A stretch of 64,000 bases of DNA, taken from positions 430,001-494,000 of the forward strand of contig JACCIC010000014.1 of NCBI GenBank assembly GCA_018907035.1, given 5' to 3'. The notes under the pieces were generated by a model. The model worked only from the letters and a program-made list of their open reading frames with translations, was not told the DNA's origin and ran no database searches. The stretch is from Sycobia sp. Sy_11. Its lineage: Eukaryota > Arthropoda > Insecta > Hymenoptera > Epichrysomallidae. The position numbers and the translations under genes were made by a program. Positions 26,834-40,141 of the stretch are shown here, in pieces. Numbering within the stretch: position 1 is the first letter of the stretch; each line of letters begins with the position of its first letter.

Positions 26834-27551
26834 TGCGTATGATGCATACTGCGCGCGGCGTGACTCGACGGGCGTCACTTCTCCCGGCTTCTCCTTTGTT
26901 TTCCGTCGATTTGAATAAAAATCTAGGGAATATTATAAAAGAAGCAGAGAGAAAATAACAAAGAACTATAGACGCCCATCATATATATAGATAAACCTAT
27001 GCCTTTAAAACGTCCGCTGCGAGAGAAACGCTCGATAATTGGGACTATATGGGCGAACAACTGTTACTACGTATATGTAAATATAGCAAAAAAGTAATAA
27101 GACTTAAAAAGCATATATAAAAATATAGGCGAACGACTGTGCGAATAATATGCTAACTCGCGTGATTCACCGTACGAATGGAGCGACGATGACGATGACA
27201 ACGAGTGTCACGTTATAATACGGAGATGAATCAGTCAATGGGGTAAGGATCTTTTCCGCGGATAAAGCGAACGCTCGCTCGAGTGGTGTACTACTTCCGC
27301 CGCGTTTGCTGAGGTGAGCGTGTGTATTTTTTTCTCGTTTTTTTTTTTTTTTTTTGCTTTTTCTTTATCGTTACCGTTATTTTTTCCCAGGATTTTCCCG
27401 AATTCGTCAGACTCGCGGCCGTGCGCGTGCATTATTTCAAGTTTCTTTCGGAAACAGGGATTGATCTTTTTTTTTTTTTATTTCTTTGCTCTTTTGAATA
27501 ATCACGAGTATCGAGCGAGATAGGCGCGAGAATACGGAAGAGAAAAATAAC

Positions 27552-27571
27552 ACGAATTACGTGTAATTCGT
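27552..27571. other. 20-bp near-palindrome, 9-bp arms
   Basis: ACGAATTAC, two bases GT, then GTAATTCGT: the arms are exact reverse complements. Each arm carries an AATTA-type homeodomain core. Binding is inference. Confidence 0.65.
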
Positions 27572-27646
27572 CGAGGGACACACTTATGCGCGTGCGAACG
27601 GCCACGATTGGAGCAATACTACAAAGTATGCCGATACACACACACA

Positions 27647-27648
<2 letters not shown>

Positions 27649-27694
<46 letters not shown>
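27649..27694. repeat. (AC)n-(CT)n microsatellite
   Basis: A short (AC)n at 27636-27648 leads into about 46 nt of CT. Confidence 0.95.
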
Positions 27695-27698
<4 letters not shown>

Positions 27699-28298
27699 AT
27701 TAGTCGACGATAATCGTGTAACGTAATATAATTGTCGTGCGCGTGCGTGCACGCACAAAGGATACATTATTTCGTATATACGTTAGTTTGTTGCTTGACT
27801 TAAGGAAATCTATATATACGTGCGTGTGTACTTAATACAGAAAAAATTATATTTGCGAACAAGCGACAGTTATACCGTGCGACATACGTATAATGTTTAT
27901 ACGACTAATATTCCCTATATATTTCTGATATTGCCATCGTAATAAAGCTCTATAATTAGTATATAATTGCAGGGGTGAAAATTTCCATTGGCCGAATAAA
28001 GTATTGTCGGATTATTTAAGCCTTCCATTCTTGTGAGATTTGTATAATACGAGATCTGCCTCGCGACTCTATTGCGATAATGCGCACCGCGGACGTTTTC
28101 TCATCCGCCGGCGTTTCGACTCTTTTTCATACTTTCTACGAAGATCTATGAGTTTATTGTTTGGATAACCGAATTTCTACGGTGATCCAGGGTTTCGAAA
28201 CTTTTGATTTTGAAAAAGTTTACTTAGTCTTTTGACGCTCGTCCTCGTGACCAGACCTTTCATCCTCGCGTTAAATTAAGCCATTTTCTAAATAATTA

Positions 28299-28734
28299 TT
28301 ATATAAAAAGATGAATTAAATTGAACCAAAAAAAAATTCTATATTCAATTAAAATATCGGTCGACTTCCAACTAGTGCTTTCATTTATCGCGCCCAATGC
28401 GGAGAGGAACGTTTCAAATTTTCCACTCGATTTCTGAGCTTTTTCAAAATCGAACACCGGAAACTTCATTAAAACTTCGCAAAATTTACGCCCAGTCGTG
28501 CGCGCGTTAGATCCTGTACACGAGCCATAAGCACAAAGAGCATTCCAACCCGTTAAAATACTTTCAAAATTGAAACTGAGAATATTCCGTAATCCCAACA
28601 AATCCCGCGTCAGTCCTGGCCGCCAGAGGGGGTCTGGCTTCGGTCCTCCATTCGTATATGTACATACACACCGTGCAAACAACGCGTGGGCTTTGCATAA
28701 CAATTTTCGAATGTATAATATATCCTCCTCCTTC

Positions 28735-28736
<2 letters not shown>
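28299..28736 (-). other. Unrecognised 145-codon open frame, probably not a gene
   Basis: This is the longest open frame in the window that is not built on a microsatellite. It opens at a TTG rather than an ATG and runs on the - strand to a stop at about 28299. The internal section, about codons 40-130, has mixed composition with no repeats. I recognise no domain or motif. No clear splice signals or neighbouring exons were identified. It could be an exon, an old transposon fragment, or a chance open frame in a 64-kb window. Confidence 0.15.
28617..28632 (+). promoter_or_regulatory. CTCF-like motif
   Basis: TGGCCGCCAGAGGGGG resembles the vertebrate-type CTCF consensus TGGCCACCAGGGGGCG, differing at three of 16 positions. 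Motif match only. Confidence 0.35.
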
Positions 28737-28738
<2 letters not shown>

Positions 28739-28793
<55 letters not shown>

Positions 28794-28893
28794 TAGGTAG
28801 GCACGCGCACGCGCAAACAAGTGTGTAATGATTAGTTTTACAACCGATGCATCTCGTTATTCGCGCCAAACGGTATATACATACAGAGAAGAC

Positions 28894-28931
<38 letters not shown>

Positions 28932-28970
28932 CGGCAGTAGGATCTCCATTCATGAAAAAAAGCGCGCACG

Positions 28971-29009
<39 letters not shown>
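28739..29009. repeat. Three (AT)n arrays in 270 bp
   Basis: Arrays at 28739-28790, 28897-28927 and 28972-29009 are separated by unique DNA. Confidence 0.95.
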
Positions 29010-29013
<4 letters not shown>

Positions 29014-29310
29014 TATATGAACGGAGCTTTCCCCATTGTGCAGAGTTTTCGATATATCTATACTATAAACGTACATGCGTATACGTATGTATGCTTGTTC
29101 AGTCGCCCGCTATTATAATGCATGGGATATGTATTGTATATGTAGAAAACAGATAAAAGGCAACGCTGCCCTACAATATATTCGCGTGCGCAAACACCGC
29201 GCTGCAATAATGTAGTTGATAATAATTATTATTATCGTGCCCGTCGGGCGATTATAATGTTGCCCGGGCTCGTTGGCGGTACGATTCTGTAATCGGTCAA
29301 TTGACCCGAC

Positions 29311-29314
<4 letters not shown>

Positions 29315-29349
<35 letters not shown>
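29315..29349. repeat. (CT)n microsatellite
   Basis: About 35 nt of CT. Confidence 0.95.
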
Positions 29350-29351
<2 letters not shown>

Positions 29352-29519
29352 CCCCTCTCTTTTGGTCGACCTCGTCTTCGCCGCGCTGTTGATATATGGG
29401 GTAAAAAGGTTGTGTTCTTTGCTTTTTTTCTTTGTTATTCCTTTGAAATCCCTTTGTCGGCACGGCTGTTATTGTTGAAAAGCGGAAATTTCGCGAGCGC
29501 AGGCGACCGGCTTTCGTAA

Positions 29520-30310
29520 AGTTTGCTTAGGCCATGTATAAGCGTCGGGTAGACGTTTCTCATTGATAGACACGAACGGCGGTTGCAGTCACGAATAAAA
29601 AAAAAAAACTCACCAAAGAGTTCTTTGGCAAAGCTCTTACGAGACCGTTGGATATTTAAACATTATAGGTACCCCACGATGGGTATTGCTTCCGTGTTGA
29701 AGTATGTATATATATGGCATGTAAGTTTTCTTCTCGAGAGGGGGGGGGGTTGAAGATTAATATGCGCGAGTCGTACAGGTGTATCGGGTTCTTAAAATAA
29801 AACATTCGCATCAGATAAAACAATTACATTATCATTATACAATTTGATTTACATATGCTGCGGAGGTTTATAAATTCGTATTTTCATTCTTTACAAGATA
29901 ACATTTTGATCATAAGCATTTCGATAATAAAAGCACGTTTAGTGAGGTGAAATTTGGAAAATTTATTTCCATGAAAAAAAGAACGTAAAAAACACAATTT
30001 CCCAAAGATTTCCCGAAGAAAATTTCCCATCATATCGGTGACATTGCTGTCGCACATATATGTCTACACAGTGTTTATAATCAGCTGCAGCCCTCCCCCC
30101 TCCCCCGCCATGAAAGGGATCATTTATATTTGCCTGTCGATCGGAGTTGACGTATACAGAAATTTATAGCTGGATCCGCAATCAAAGAATAATTTATTGT
30201 CACAAACTACTCTTGTGTACGAGAGACTCTTGAAAAGGATCGCCTAAGTGAAGTAAATTGAAGGAGCACAAAGGCAGTTGTGTTGTGGATCGTTCTTTCG
30301 TTTTCATCGT

Positions 30311-30311
<1 letters not shown>
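29520..30311. other. No gene seen
   Basis: AT-rich DNA with an A11 run near 29597 and a G9 run near 29740. No supportable gene. Confidence 0.5.

Positions 30312-30366
<55 letters not shown>
30312..30366. repeat. (TA)n microsatellite
   Basis: 55 nt of uninterrupted TA. A G11-G12 run lies downstream near 30555-30567. Confidence 0.95.
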
Positions 30367-30368
<2 letters not shown>

Positions 30369-30779
30369 TCGCGCGTTTTATTGGCACGCGCCCTCCCGGA
30401 CACGCGAGCGCTGCGCGTTTTATATTCGCGCGCTCGTCACCGCATTCTTATATATATATAGATAATAAAAAGGACTAGCGCTCTTGGTGACGACAAACCG
30501 AGCGTGTGTCGCTGTGGCGCGGGAGCGCGCGAACAAAGAGACGCGAGTTCATACGGGGGGGGGGGGAGTCGCACTGATCCGAAGAATATTGCCATGGGTT
30601 GCGCGAGGCAAAGGGCAATACGCCGATATGTATGTATGTATATGGGTACACACATATTCACTCGCGCCGGCAATGTGCAACCAATTATTCTGCACTGTGC
30701 GCTATATATGCACTTGTTTCGCTTCATATAGTCCAGAGCTCAGAATGTTATATACAAAGACGCAGGGAGGGCGCTACGG

Positions 30780-31740
30780 CTAAGACTGTAACTATAAGCT
30801 AACTCTAAAAATAAGCTTCGGACTTACTGTACGCACTATAATTATATATATATACTTTCCGGCTAATTCAAACATAAAACAAGTTTTAAACGTATGCATA
30901 TGTACATACTTGTTCATGTACTTTATGTCGCTAAATTTACCTACTGTTGCTAAAGAATGTGTAATTCCTACTCAAATCGAAAAATTCTATTATTCTTTGC
31001 GATAATTGTTTTTCAGACTGCTTTATTTTAATACTTATTCGAATTGATGAAGAAATTTTATTTTTTGCACTTTCAGTGCTACGCTATAATAATATGTTGA
31101 ATGAATGTATAAAAAATATACTAATTTTATTTTTGCTTTTCTGTTTTAGGTAAGTAATCAATGGTTAAAATGATACGGAAATAGAATAATGGAGAAGCGT
31201 TCTGATTGGATTTGGAAGCGGTAAGCTTTATATCATGATTAATTACAATCTATTACCACAACAAGTAATAAAGGAATAAATTAATAAAATAAGAAAAAAT
31301 ATGGAACAAGTAGAGCAAAGCAGTATTATATATTCATAGCAGTACTACACATTTAAAGTAATACAAAATTAATTTGTAAAAACTTTCGGTTTCTCGTCCA
31401 CCGATTGTTTCATTATATTTATCCCATTTCAGTACTCAAGGAAAATGATTTCAACTCCATGAAAAGCAAAAATTTTATATAGTTTTTTTTTTCATTCGGT
31501 TTCTTTGCTCTTATTTCTATAGTATATATAAGCGCGCGTGCACGCGTGTATAATGTTTGATATTTCTTAACTTTAATACTTATTGCATCATTCGAAATCC
31601 TGATCTTTACACGATTACAATATGTTTCTATAGCTCTTAACAATTGATAATATTTATAAGGAATTACGAGAAAAATTGCGTCAGTCGTCATGAAAGAGAA
31701 TTAAAGGTAGATTTTCCGACAAAGTTCATTGAACTTAATA

Positions 31741-31742
<2 letters not shown>
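30780..31742. other. AT-rich stretch, no gene seen
   Basis: Nothing supportable. Confidence 0.5.

Positions 31743-31784
<42 letters not shown>
31743..31784. repeat. (AT)n microsatellite
   Basis: About 42 nt of AT. Confidence 0.95.
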
Positions 31785-31788
<4 letters not shown>

Positions 31789-32306
31789 CTTGGATAAAAT
31801 GAAAAAAAACTATATATAAATATATATAATAACAGTATACACGCGTACTCTAGATTAACACATTACTTAGCAGGGATTTTCAACCGCTGAAAAGAAATAT
31901 TATACAACATGAATACGTTGTATGACTTGAATCGAAAATCTCAAAGGCATATCATCGCTAGTGCTTTGCTTTAAAATTGTATACTGCCTCGCACATATGC
32001 GTTACAATGCAAGAGACACCGATATGGGTGCACATAATATATATATATATATATAGCGATTTGTTTCGTAGAGCAGCTTTACCGTCGTCTACTCTACGTC
32101 AACGTCACTTGTACAATATGGGCACCGCGTTAATACAGCCCAGAGCGCGATGATTCATGGAACGGGCGTGCATCATGGGTGATCGTTGACACGGTTGGCG
32201 GAGGGGGGGGGGAGAGAAAGCCGTTTCGTTCCCCCATATATAAATATATATGTACAAAGCCCCCCTCCCAGTCCCCGAAAGAAGGGCCCCTATATCTTGG
32301 TTATAT

Positions 32307-32328
32307 CGTCCCGTAACTGTATGGGACG
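32307..32328 (+). other. Short stable hairpin
   Basis: CGTCCCGTA and TATGGGACG flank an ACTG loop: a 9-bp stem in RNA with one G-U wobble, extendable by one T-A pair. Too short for a microRNA precursor. Function unknown. Confidence 0.5.
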
Positions 32329-32347
32329 AATGATTAGTCGTAGGCGA

Positions 32348-32351
<4 letters not shown>

Positions 32352-32387
<36 letters not shown>
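32352..32387. repeat. (GA)n microsatellite
   Basis: About 36 nt of GA. Confidence 0.95.
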
Positions 32388-32390
<3 letters not shown>

Positions 32391-35300
32391 GGAAAAAAGC
32401 GCGCGTCCGTGGCTTTACATAACCTGTTTACAATAATAAAAGTAAAGTAAAAAAAAGTAAAAGTCTTTTTTGTATCTCTTCGTCCGCCACGCTCCATAAG
32501 AGTGCGACGATCCTGTGATGGACCGTCGTCCTCTCGAATCGCCGCGAAAGAGTCTCGCGAGCGCTCGGTTCAAATTTCGGAGTTTCTTAAACTACGTAAT
32601 ATGTACTATTATGTATCTACATGCCTGTGTGTATATTCGTGATGGAAAAGGTCGGATTTTTTCTCCGCTAGACATCCAATTTTGAAACGACGCTTATTTA
32701 GTATGCGTTGAAAGTATTTCACATCCATGTGATAATTTTCTAAAAAAAAACATTAGGAGCATAAACGAGTCATGTTCTATGTGTGTGCATATATATATAT
32801 ATATATTTGATTATATCATACAAGTCACACTATTATATAAAAGTGTGTGTGTGTGTTGATTACGATTTAATTACTAAAAAACTATATACTAAATTGATTG
32901 TTATTTGGGACATGGACTATCTTTAATCTTCGGCAGGATATAGAGGCTATATCTCTTTTTCCATATAGAAAATTAATGATAAATAACTTATTAATAAATT
33001 AAACCTGTCCTACTTCAAAATCGTTCACCAATGACAGTGTCGTCAGAAAGAAAATTAGCCGCAGCGTTCGGCAATCAAGTTCAAATAGTCGCATGGGGCA
33101 TTCTTACCGTGTCGGAAGAAGTTTCCTCACCTACCACTAGATGGCAATTCGCATATTTTCGAATATCAACTCAAATCTGCCGTCTTTCGATATTAATAGC
33201 GAATAGCTCGTATATGCCTTGAACTTGGGATGACGAGCGCTGTTCCGGCGAATGGTGTTATTCAAGCGAGGATAATAAGTCGCACTGTGGACACCGTGAT
33301 CTGATCCATACATGCAATTCCAATGATTGTTATCATTAACCATTTATATTATTATCAATTAATTTTAAGAGTGACTTGAAGATTTTTGTTTGCGCAATAA
33401 AGAAAGACAGCACGAGTGGCACATTACGTATATGATTGAAAATCACTTATGTAAATGCTCCTTTTGGGTTAAAAATAATTTAAAGATAAAAATGTATATC
33501 TTACCTCTCTGGCAATAAATCTGAACATCGCATTAAGTGATTGTTCTTATCAATGTAAATTGCAATCCGTGATTGCCAACAAATACGAATACACATCCGG
33601 CTAGCCTTTTCTATAAAAATCTTTTCTTCGATGATAAGTATCTTTTCTATTAAAATAAAAAAAAAAAGCAGTTGTTGTCAATGGATTTTTCTCAATCCTT
33701 GTACTACCTAAAAATTTTTCAAAACCCGCTGTTCGAAAAGCCATGTATATATTCGCAAAACCATGTATACATACCTATACGTGCAATAATTACTTTATTT
33801 TTAATCATTAATCAGAATACCGCTGCGGTATACATGTCTTCGTTCTACTTGACGGCACGCGAGTATTTTTTTTAATACGATGCTTCTCCCTCAAAATCGT
33901 CCCGTTCCACCCCTATATATATCTATATTCTAAAATGCCTATACATGGAATGCCTGTACACGAACCTAGTCTCTACGCATCGAACCGTGGTAGGACTTTA
34001 AGGAGGTCGCCCGAATCTATGAAGATATTAAATACCCTCGAAATCGTTATCATTCATCGGAAACTATGCGATCCGTATACATCCGTCTATCTGAGATGAA
34101 AGGGGTGTGCACGCCTACAGTTGCTTCATATAGTGTGACACGCGCTAAAAGTATGACGTATTCAATGTTATACGCTCGGAGTCGAACTTGCATATATATA
34201 TACACAAGTGCATTGGTGTGTATACAGTTAACACCCGCTCTCAATTAATCCTTTTGAGAATAGATTCCGACGCGTCGAAGGGGCTTAAATTAAGCGAAAC
34301 GTCCTGATGTAACGTCGCCCTCCTTTTACAAACCGCGCGTGTTATCGCAAATAATGACAGTTGCACCGCACGGCGCGTGAGATCCTTCGCGCGTTGGATA
34401 TCGATTTCTATTTTTCATTGGTCGTCGATATATATATATATATATACATATATATAATATATATATCTGTAGCGCAAGGTGGTGCATATCGGCCACCCGA
34501 AATCGAAACGAACCCCCTCGTACGCGCCGTCGTTTCAATTTCGAGTTCAAAACGAAGAAATCGCGAAAAGCGTAAATCGCAGCGAAAAGGCTTGAGCAAC
34601 AAAACTAATTCAGTTGAATTGGGGTGAGGTGCACGATGATCCAGAGACGAGAATTTCGAATACAATTTGAGTATTTATAATAGGATGTTCATCGCGAGAA
34701 GGGAAAGGAAAATTCAGAACAATACTAACACACATATATATTAATCTGTTAAAAATTCCGATTTAAGAATATTTTAACGAATTGTGCACAGACCCGCGTA
34801 ATAATAAATATATGGTTTGAAGAATTTTAGCTACGTTAAATGCAACGAAACCGATGTTTTAATTTTTAGATTTAGTTTGAAAAAATTATTTTTGGTTTCA
34901 GAAGATTGTCTGAGTGTATGCATGTAAATTGATCAATATCTTTATGTGATAATTTTTGTATTCTCATATACGCCAATGAGATCGTTGATTTAGATTCTTA
35001 TGTTTAATTCAGGTGTAGCGTGTTCTCAAGCAGCGTATTTCTAACGCTGAAATTTCTAATGATTCATACGCATGAAGGTTTTAACGAAGGCGAGTTAAAT
35101 GCAACACACATGCATAATCGACGAAATCAACGTGGACCATTAGCGCGTAACGGCCGCCGTTGGAAATGCGCGTCTCAATTATTTTTCGTAGCTCGCCCAT
35201 AATTAGCCGTTGAAAATCACTATTTTCTGTCGACGTTACCATTCTCCCTTACCTCCTGATCAAAATTTGATATGAATTGTTATTGCCGATGCCAGATGGT

Positions 35301-35990
35301 ACGAGCGCGTTTTTAATTATCATCCTAAACAGCCATTATAATAAGCGAATCGATTCGTGTAACGACATGAGAACTAGACGATATAAAACGTATTATCTCG
35401 CCACTTTAAACGTCTTATAAATTGATATCGTCGTAGCTGTCAACGTTAATTTTGATAATCTGCAACCATTTTAATTGAGATTAATATATGTCTAAGGATG
35501 AGGCAATAGTTGAAAGTGATAAAGGAGAAAACGAACGAGGAAAATTCGAAACGAAAGTTTGGAAGGAAGTTCAACTTTTTCTGTGTACATTAATCACTGT
35601 GAATCGCATAATAATTTAAAAGGCGTGTGTGAGTGTGTGTGCGTGTGTAAAAGAAAAGAATAACGTGAAGTACATTATAATATCAAGATCCTTGAACAAC
35701 GTCGTTCCAGTTCGTCCAGATTTCAATATAATATACTATATACCGCAAGAACCGGATTGCAGCACATATATATTAATATATGTATATACATATATAGGGA
35801 TATCAAAAGACTTTCTTTTACGCAGTATAATTTCCGACTATCTGATAAGAGATACGTTCTGGTGTGTGTGTGTGTGTATATATATATATATGGATTGAAT
35901 GTCGAAAAGTGATACAAATTAAAGACGATTATAGCTCCGCATTCAAAATTATTGGCGAACCTTCTTATACGCTCCTATTAAAATTACTTT
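32388..35990. other. 3.6 kb with few arrays, no gene seen
   Basis: A long low-repeat stretch with only short (AT)n tracts (about 32790, 34430-34460 and 35878). No ATG-initiated frame has a recognisable domain. It holds the CTCF-like site at 33134 and a mixed-composition segment at 35010-35215 with TAATTA-type cores, which might be conserved non-coding DNA. Confidence 0.4.
33134..33146 (+). promoter_or_regulatory. CTCF-like motif
   Basis: CCACTAGATGGCA matches the insect CTCF core CCACYAGRTGGCGC up to the final bases. This is the best match of the four in the window. Binding is untested. Confidence 0.4.
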
Positions 35991-35994
35991 TCCA

Positions 35995-36029
35995 CGCGCG
36001 CGCGCGCGCGCGCGTGTGTGTGTGTGTGT
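35995..36029. repeat. (CG)n-(TG)n alternating purine-pyrimidine tract
   Basis: About 20 nt of CG followed by TG, a compound Z-DNA-prone tract. Confidence 0.9.
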
Positions 36030-36531
36030 AGACCGCGCTGATAACTCGACTTAATTTATCAAAACAGGGATTTAATAAACATTGTCAATTCGATTAGAAT
36101 GTTATTATAATGTATAGTATGATCAATTTTTATTGTCACTGATTAATAATAATCCTCAAAACAGTAACATTTTTCAAACTTTGCAAGTATGTAATATATG
36201 TATATCTATATATATATATCTAGCAAGCTATATATAGCAGCCTAAAGCTGCTCTCTTTATCAAAGTCAAAAAGTGAGAAAGTTGTAGATAAGAAGCCATG
36301 ATAATAGAAGCAGGTGAACTCGAGATTTTTATTAAATATTACGTATGGTATATTGAGTTGGACTATAATATATACAATTCTGCTCAACCGCTATATTATT
36401 CATAGTGCATTATAAGAAGCTGAAATGCAGTTATCGCGAGAATATTCCTCGCGTCCCCATATAAAGGATGTATAGTAACGTCACAGCTGCGGTGTAATAT
36501 TCGCGTCACGTAACGACCAGCACGGAGAGAG

Positions 36532-36534
<3 letters not shown>

Positions 36535-36565
<31 letters not shown>
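36535..36565. repeat. (GA)n microsatellite
   Basis: About 31 nt of GA. Confidence 0.9.
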
Positions 36566-36566
<1 letters not shown>

Positions 36567-36718
36567 CAGAAGATGGCTAACCCAGTGTATTCATATACGA
36601 ATAACAATGACCAGCAGTGTCTGGAGGGTATAATATGAGTGACATCAATTTTTCACGGCACCCTGATACCTTCTTTCAGCACGTCTATGTCTATAATATA
36701 CTTTATAATATACTGGTT

Positions 36719-36742
36719 TATCTATCTATCTATCTATCTATA
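36719..36742. repeat. (TATC)n tetranucleotide repeat
   Basis: About six TATC units. Confidence 0.9.
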
Positions 36743-36964
36743 TACGTCCAATTGAAAATTTAATCGTGTAACACGTATAATCAGATTCTTTAATAAATTT
36801 CGTTCTAATGACTTTTTCCGTTAAAATGAAATTCATACAGAAATATCATGAATTATTTGTACGAAGTTAAATTCACATTTTATTTTTAGAATTCCCAATA
36901 CGCCAAAAAAACTAATCAGTGCGAAAACACTTATTACTTGATAAGTGATTACTCGACTGTTGCA

Positions 36965-36966
<2 letters not shown>

Positions 36967-37024
<58 letters not shown>

Positions 37025-37255
37025 TTTTAATAGCTTCACCTGTGCATAATATATACACAGGCACTCGTAAACTCTATACGTGAAGCTTGCGCTAAATCCG
37101 GCAGCCCTGCTTTTACGATCGATATTAATCAAGTAAATTGAAATGAACAAGATGCATTGACCCCTTATCGTTTCGCTAAACAATATTGACTACAACTTTA
37201 TCTTGTTCCCCGTTGCGCACATTATATACAGAGTGAGCACATATAATGCTTTATA

Positions 37256-37306
<51 letters not shown>
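36967..37306. repeat. Two (TA)n arrays
   Basis: Arrays at 36967-37021 and 37259-37306 are separated by about 240 bp of unique DNA. Confidence 0.95.
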
Positions 37307-37309
<3 letters not shown>

Positions 37310-37310
<1 letters not shown>

Positions 37311-38041
37311 AAACTCGATTTTTCTCGCCATCAGGATCGAAACTTGCGCAACAACCGAAGATTATTATACGGTCGATGAATTACGACGAGCACAAATGAG
37401 TGAATATAATAATTATGTCAAAGTATTGTTCATTTATTGTCGAGAAGTCAGGATTCCCTCGCGTAGAATAAAACAGATTTATAGAAAAAAATACAGGAAA
37501 AAGCGTTTGTAGATTATGAAAGAAAAATCATAAATAAATAATTGAATAGATAAAAATTCAATAAAAGACACTGAATGCACATAACGAATTCATTGTCTTA
37601 TGTCAGAAATCGTAATAAAATATTTATTTATTCATTCAAATAAAATATTATATGAAATTCTTGATTAATTTGCTTAATTAAAAGATAGCACGGCACTCGA
37701 GAAGCACTACTTATAAAATAAATCACTTGTTATTGTCGAGGTTATAGTATAAACAAAATAATTACTGATAATTTTAAAAGTACGCCTTGAAAGTTATTAA
37801 CCTTCAAGTGGGGTGTGTCCATTTAAATAAGCTGCCTGGCATTCTAATAATTAAGGTTGAATACTGGGATAATATTTGGAAAACGTAAGTCGCCATCTAG
37901 TCGTCAACGTGAGAACTGATCGCAACTACGGAAATTATCGATTTATAAAAGAAGTGCAAAATTCGCTCGGTTACCATACGAACTTATAATAAAGCTTAAA
38001 AAATATTTAAACGCATAAGTCAATTTAATCCTTAAAAAATT

Positions 38042-38044
<3 letters not shown>
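37310..38044. other. AT-rich stretch, no gene seen
   Basis: No supportable gene. Holds the CTCF-like motif at 37891. Confidence 0.5.
37891..37905 (-). promoter_or_regulatory. CTCF-like motif
   Basis: On the - strand the site reads GACGACTAGATGGCG, close to CCACYAGRTGGCGC with mismatches in the 5' half. Motif match only. Confidence 0.3.

Positions 38045-38083
<39 letters not shown>
38045..38083. repeat. (GA)n microsatellite
   Basis: About 39 nt of GA. Further GA and G-rich DNA at 38362-38415. Confidence 0.95.
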
Positions 38084-38091
<8 letters not shown>

Positions 38092-38489
38092 CAAAAAATG
38101 TTTCAATGATAACGACTTTACGATACGGCGGAAAATCTCTTTGTTCGCGAAGGAATTATGGGGACAACAGTACTACATACACCTACAGGAGGTTTTACTG
38201 GGAATTTCTGTGCGTAAAAGGAGAAAAAAGCGAAGCGGCTTCTGCTGCTGCCGCTGCCGCTGTTTGCGGAAGGAACGACTTAATGAAGAGGCGAGGGGAA
38301 GAAGCGCGAGGTCGATAACAACCCCCTTCGTTTGCGGAAAGTGTGCAAAAGCGGAAGAGATAACGAGAGAGAGAAAGAGAGAGAGAGAGAGGGGGGGGGA
38401 GAGTGAGAGAGCGAGACAGAAAATCGTACACGGCGACGACGGGAGAAAATTTATCCTCTCTTTTTTTTTACGGGTTTTCGGAGAAAGCG

Positions 38490-38497
38490 TATAAAAG
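38490..38497 (+). promoter_or_regulatory. Possible TATA box in CpG-rich patch
   Basis: TATAAAAG sits between GA/G-rich DNA (38360-38415) and a CpG-rich segment (38500-38700). This is the usual arrangement for a TATA promoter, but no convincing transcript or ORF follows and TATA-like strings are common in this window. Confidence 0.2.
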
Positions 38498-38722
38498 TGT
38501 CGCGCGCGCAAGTCGCTCTTATTCGCACCCACGCGGGCTGTTATAACCGTTCGCAGCGCGCTCCTTTATCACCGCGACCGGATCTCGTCGTCTTTTCCAC
38601 GGTACTTGGCGCGGATCTGTGCGTATGCGTTCCGTGCATGTATGCGCGTGCATAGCTGCGGCTTCGAAATTCGGAGGACGCGCCGCTGCAGCGTCAGCTG
38701 TCGAACACGTCATTATGTCACA

Positions 38723-38724
<2 letters not shown>

Positions 38725-38767
<43 letters not shown>
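38725..38767. repeat. (TA)n microsatellite
   Basis: About 43 nt of TA. Confidence 0.95.
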
Positions 38768-38773
<6 letters not shown>

Positions 38774-39026
38774 TGTACAGGAGTAAGGAATTCACGATGG
38801 TCGTGCAAAAAAAAAGTATTTCCGAATGCCATCGTCAGCTGCCGTTTTGGGAGAACTGCTCTCTGGATGTCGATAACGAGATCGGGTGGGTTGACTCGTT
38901 TGTACATACGTACGTATATATAGGCGCAATAGCGCGCGAATGAATTTTGACGAGGATCCGCGCGACTGATAATTACCGGCGTGACGAGCCGTTTTACCGA
39001 GAAAAATGCGGAACGACGCCCGAGTA

Positions 39027-39051
39027 TTTCTTCTTCTTCTTCTTCTTCTTC
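39027..39051. repeat. (TTC)n trinucleotide repeat
   Basis: About eight TTC units followed by a T run. Confidence 0.9.
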
Positions 39052-40078
39052 ATTTTTTTTTTACGTTCGATCCTTGCTGTGATAAAAGTTGCGACCCAGC
39101 GGAGATTTGGTTGTTTCGTCCCATACGTGCACCTTTTGAATGGCATTGTAACAAACCCAATTTTTAATTATTACTATACTATACGATAAGGATTTTTGCA
39201 GGTTTATTAAAATGTAAAAAAAGCATGATTTATTTAACGTTAAGGTATATATTATATGGTGCTTTATATATTTAATGTAGCAATGGACAAAAAAAAAATT
39301 GGAAAATTTGATCATGGTTTCGTGCGAAAGTATAAGGCAACGATGTCTGATCTAGTTCGAAAATTATCAGGAAAAAACCATCAGAGAAAAATTACACTCA
39401 CTCGCATATTAATATATAATAATACGTCTATAGAAAGGCGTACAGACGCACAGCGATAGAAGTTGATTATGTCGATGAATAAAAATCTCGGAATACGTTT
39501 ATTAAAATTTGCTCGTCTAATCCTCAGCGTCTTTTTCTCGGTCGAGGCCAATAACCTGCATTAATTAACCATCGCAGTTTTAATTACAAGTCCCCCCGAA
39601 GAACAGATCAATATAATCAAAGCCGCGAATTTTGCGCCACACCGGCGGTCGCGAGACTCTCGCCTCGATCAATGCGGCTGACGAACAGCTTCGGCTTCCG
39701 CACACACCGCCACTGTTTACATATATATACACAACGATTGAGAAAGTGAATATTTCAATTCGAACTGTTTCATTATATAACTATGTATAATATAATATAT
39801 AATCTCTCGCGTGTACGCGCATACGACGCACGCCGGAGCTGCTACCGCGCGCGACCTCTTTACACCTTACATATGTAATCACTCGATAGCTAATTATACG
39901 CGCACATACGTACCCGAATCCTTGCAGAAAAAAATCAACCTATCAATCCATCGATCTGTAAGTGCATAATAGGGGGTCGGCATTAGCGGCGCGCACCAGC
40001 ACGGGGACTTATAATCGCGCGGTGTCCGCGCGAACCCGTGTTTTAATCTTATCTAAGCTCCTCGTATGACCGCTTTCT

Positions 40079-40080
<2 letters not shown>
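39052..40080. other. No gene seen
   Basis: AT-rich to about 39560, then mixed. Nothing supportable. Confidence 0.5.
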
Positions 40081-40141
<61 letters not shown>

